DNA from: Acidobacteriota bacterium
GTDB lineage: Bacteria; Acidobacteriota; Vicinamibacteria; Vicinamibacterales; 2-12-FULL-66-21
Assembly (NCBI GenBank): GCA_020200195.1
Contig: JAIVJE010000105.1
Span: 1-7,931, forward strand
Length of the DNA: 7,931 bases
Reading direction: 5' to 3'
Shown here piece after piece: positions 7,101 through 7,931 of this stretch. A model generated the notes under the pieces. The model was not told the origin of the DNA. It did not search any database and saw only the letters and a program-made list of their open reading frames with translations. Every line of letters begins with the position of its first letter. Within the stretch, counting starts at the first letter, position 1. A program made the translations under genes and the position numbers.

Positions 7101-7209
7101 GCGTGCACTGGCGGCCGGCTTCGACCGGCACGTGGCGAAACCGATCAGGCCGGCAGCGATCGTCGAGGCCGTGCTCTCCATGCGCGGCGGCGCCGACAAA
7201 GCATCTTGA
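4186..7209 (+). CDS. Hybrid sensor histidine kinase, MASE1-GAF-PAS-HisKA-HATPase-REC
   Basis: The product is a 1007-residue membrane-anchored hybrid kinase. Residues about 18-300 form a MASE1 sensor with some eight hydrophobic segments and hallmarks such as 'TTVWAPTGIAQAALLLWG' and 'WWLGDALGALVVAPVIL'. A GAF-like domain follows (about 310-465), then PAS (about 482-595, 'ILDTALDAIILMNHRGTITEFNPAAE') and a short coiled coil (598-625). HisKA carries the phospho-accepting H634 in 'SHELRTPLN'. The HATPase domain has the N box (N747, N751), G1 'DDGAGI', F box 'FERFRQAD' and G2 'GGLGLGLAI'. The REC domain (882-1000) has D887/D888, phospho-acceptor D931, T963 and K985. All catalytic residues are present. 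The ligand is unknown. The start is uncertain: GTG 4186, ATG 4198 and ATG 4216 all lack a Shine-Dalgarno and lie before the first membrane helix. With no separate output domain, the signal presumably passes to a partner elsewhere. Confidence 0.93.
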   Translation: MSSVMPGTPPMTGDARRLIGIGVAVAVAYVIAARLGFQFAFVAEQVTTVWAPTGIAQAALLLWGRSLWPAVWIGAFVANAGTDAPLWTAAGIATGNTLEAVAAAWILRRLPHFDPTLRRIRHVVEFVVVAAVISTTISATIGVATLCAAAVQPWTRFTELWTAWWLGDALGALVVAPVILTIARAPAGWSRRERAETGLLVAGSAVATQIVFGQIFGPTVGHHPLEYVIFPFVIAAAVRPGQPAAALVVLVASGVTIWNTVGGAGPFASSEVHQSLILLPVFMGMLAGTGLLLAAAIAERETGERRRTATYAVGEVLANAPNVTQAAPALLQAIGENLEWQFAALWLVDHDAQRLRCLTVWSDGAPATTSFAAATKDMLFSSGVGLPGRVWATGKVAWIENVVHDSNFPRAVLAREAGIHGAFAFPICLEGNVLGVIEFFNRTILTPDTDLLQTMSTVGNQVGQLMGRKNVESAVVEGQRGTRAILDTALDAIILMNHRGTITEFNPAAERTFGYRREDVLGRELAELLIPRELREQHREGLARYLATGTGPFIDRRIETTGHHADGHEFPVEVSITRVSDDDPPRFTGFVRDLTARVAAEREREQLLQGELSARREAEAANRAKDEFLATLSHELRTPLNAIVGWTRMLLDGTMDERSTRRALQVIDRNAHLQVQLVGDILDVSRIITGGLRLDLQPVDLGSIIGAALDAVRPAANAKKLRLRSRLMASARLTEGDPQRLQQVVWNLLANAVKFTQVGGHVEVELVDAGDGGVRIRVQDDGAGIEPAFLPHVFERFRQADGSVSREHGGLGLGLAIVRHLVELHGGTVRAESPGPGKGSAFTVELPRMDADRALTSSDEQQQAGSRDGSERNQTATLEGCRALVVDDNEDARELIATILTTAGAHVQTASSVSEALRHFEASPPDVLLADIGMPGADGYALIREIRRREAHSGLHLSAAAITAYAANPDRERALAAGFDRHVAKPIRPAAIVEAVLSMRGGADKAS

Positions 7210-7214
7210 CCCGC

Positions 7215-7499
7215 TCAGCGTTTCTCGCCGACCCCGGCGAACGTGAGCAGGTCGATCATGTGAAACTCACCGGGAACGGGGCCGAGCGACGGCGTGAAGT
7301 CGGGCTGCCGGGTCACGTAGGACTGCGGGTCGGCCTGCAGCAGGCCGATGAACACCTCCGCGACGATGCGGCCGCCGACCGGGCCCAGGTGGATGCCCCC
7401 CTCGAAGACCTCGGCCTCCTTGAGCACGTAGTACCAGAACGGCGTCGCCCCGACGAACTTCGGATGGATCGGCCGCAGCTCCGCGAGGTCGGCGTGCTC
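7215..7499 (-). pseudogene. Heme peroxidase (animal-peroxidase type), C-terminal remnant
   Basis: The minus strand encodes the last 94 residues of what appears to be a bacterial member of the animal heme peroxidase family. The recognisable stretches are 'RPIHPKFVGATPFWYYVLKE' (residues 9-28 of the remnant), 'LGPVGGRIVAEVFIGLLQAD' (38-57), and the end 'VPGEFHMIDLLTFAGV'. These enzymes are normally 500-600 residues or more, with the heme-ligand histidines in the missing part. Upstream of 7499 the frame continues but no longer looks like the family, and a different gene ends at 7592. The N-terminal ~80% has therefore been deleted. The stop (7215-7217) lies five bases from the kinase stop on the other strand, so the two genes converge. 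The family assignment is from memory of the conserved tail. Confidence 0.6.
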
Positions 7500-7591
7500 T
7501 TGTACTCTGTGAGGTTCTGAGCATGAGCGTGTCCGCGGCTCCAGAGAGTCGCGGATACGGCAGCTGCGTGATCCCGACGTGGTCCGGAAGG

Positions 7592-7931
7592 CTACGTCTG
7601 GTCGTCGACCCGGCCGGCGACACTCGCCACGGTGGCGATGAGCTCGGCCGGATCGACGGGCTTCGAGACGTGCACGAGAGAGCCGGCGCGCAGTGCCCTG
7701 GTACGATCCTCGGACCGGGCAAAGGCGGTCAGTGCGATCGTGGGAACTCTTCCGCCCCGGTCAGGTCCTAACGCGCGCACGCGCCTGAGCAGCTCGAACC
7801 CGTCAGCGTCCGGCATGCCGATGTCGCTGACGAGCACATCCGGTTTCTGTGCCTCAACCGCCGCCAGTGCGTCACCGGCGGTACCGGCGATGATGACCTC
7901 TGCACCGCAGTCCTCCAGCACTCGCTTGATC
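7592..7931 (-). CDS. Response-regulator receiver (REC) domain, C-terminal end of a hybrid kinase; runs off the window
   Basis: The reading frame is open from the window edge and ends at TAG (7592-7594), giving 112 visible residues. It is a nearly complete receiver domain lacking only its first strand and acidic pair: 'PDVLVSDIGMPDADG' holds the phospho-accepting aspartate (visible residue 36), 'TIALTAFA' the switch threonine (68) and 'VHVSKPVDP' the lysine (90). The protein ends right after the domain ('VASVAGRVDDQT'). It closely resembles the REC at the end of the MASE1 kinase and ends the same way, so it is probably the C-terminal module of another hybrid histidine kinase. A single-domain response regulator is also possible. 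It faces the MASE1 kinase across the peroxidase remnant. Confidence 0.85.
   Translation of the reverse strand, partial: IKRVLEDCGAEVIIAGTAGDALAAVEAQKPDVLVSDIGMPDADGFELLRRVRALGPDRGGRVPTIALTAFARSEDRTRALRAGSLVHVSKPVDPAELIATVASVAGRVDDQT

Noticed and set aside
1..7931. CRISPR array, toxin-antitoxin, retron or phage-defence genes
   Set aside because: I looked for regular direct repeats and for reverse transcriptase, nuclease and small paired ORFs. None is supported.

Overview
The window is GC-rich and looks like a soil Acidobacteriota genome. The main clue is a PadR regulator overlapping an ADOP-type FtsX/MacB-like permease, a pairing greatly expanded in that phylum. The MASE1 hybrid kinase, the IS110 element and the bacterial 'animal-type' heme peroxidase remnant fit the same source. 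The assignment is by inference, since no marker gene is present.

Layout from left to right. At 1-214 there is no gene I can support, only a padR promoter with an inverted-repeat operator. At 215-565 lies an intact PadR regulator whose stop overlaps by one base the start of an ADOP permease (565-1459). The permease is badly broken: only its first ~40 residues and its C-terminal part remain, and the C-terminal part is split by a 154-bp MITE-like foldback element (1070-1223) with an 8-bp target duplication. At 1591-2868 (minus) is an intact IS110-family transposase. Its ribosome-binding site sits in a hairpin, and non-coding DNA that could encode a bridge RNA lies upstream of it. At 3257-3469 is a DUF1801 gene reduced to its head and tail. 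It runs into the N-terminal two thirds of a LolD/MacB-type ABC ATPase (from 3466), which is joined abruptly to the last ~39 codons of an FtsX-like permease (to 3989). A tiny ORF at 4125-4184 with a leaderless-looking promoter precedes a large intact hybrid sensor kinase (4186-7209; MASE1-GAF-PAS-HisKA-HATPase-REC). On the minus strand follow the C-terminal 94 residues of a heme peroxidase (7215-7499) and, at the window edge, the REC domain at the end of another hybrid kinase (7592-7931).

Only padR, the transposase, the MASE1 kinase and (as far as visible) the terminal REC domain look functional. The most striking property of the window is that at least three, probably four, neighbouring loci show the same lesion: the start of a gene, or of one gene in an operon, joined to the end with the middle missing. 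This could be real serial deletion beside mobile DNA or an assembly problem. I found no new defence or biosynthetic system. The best new items are the foldback MITE, whose removal exactly restores the permease reading frame, and the deletion-remnant pattern.
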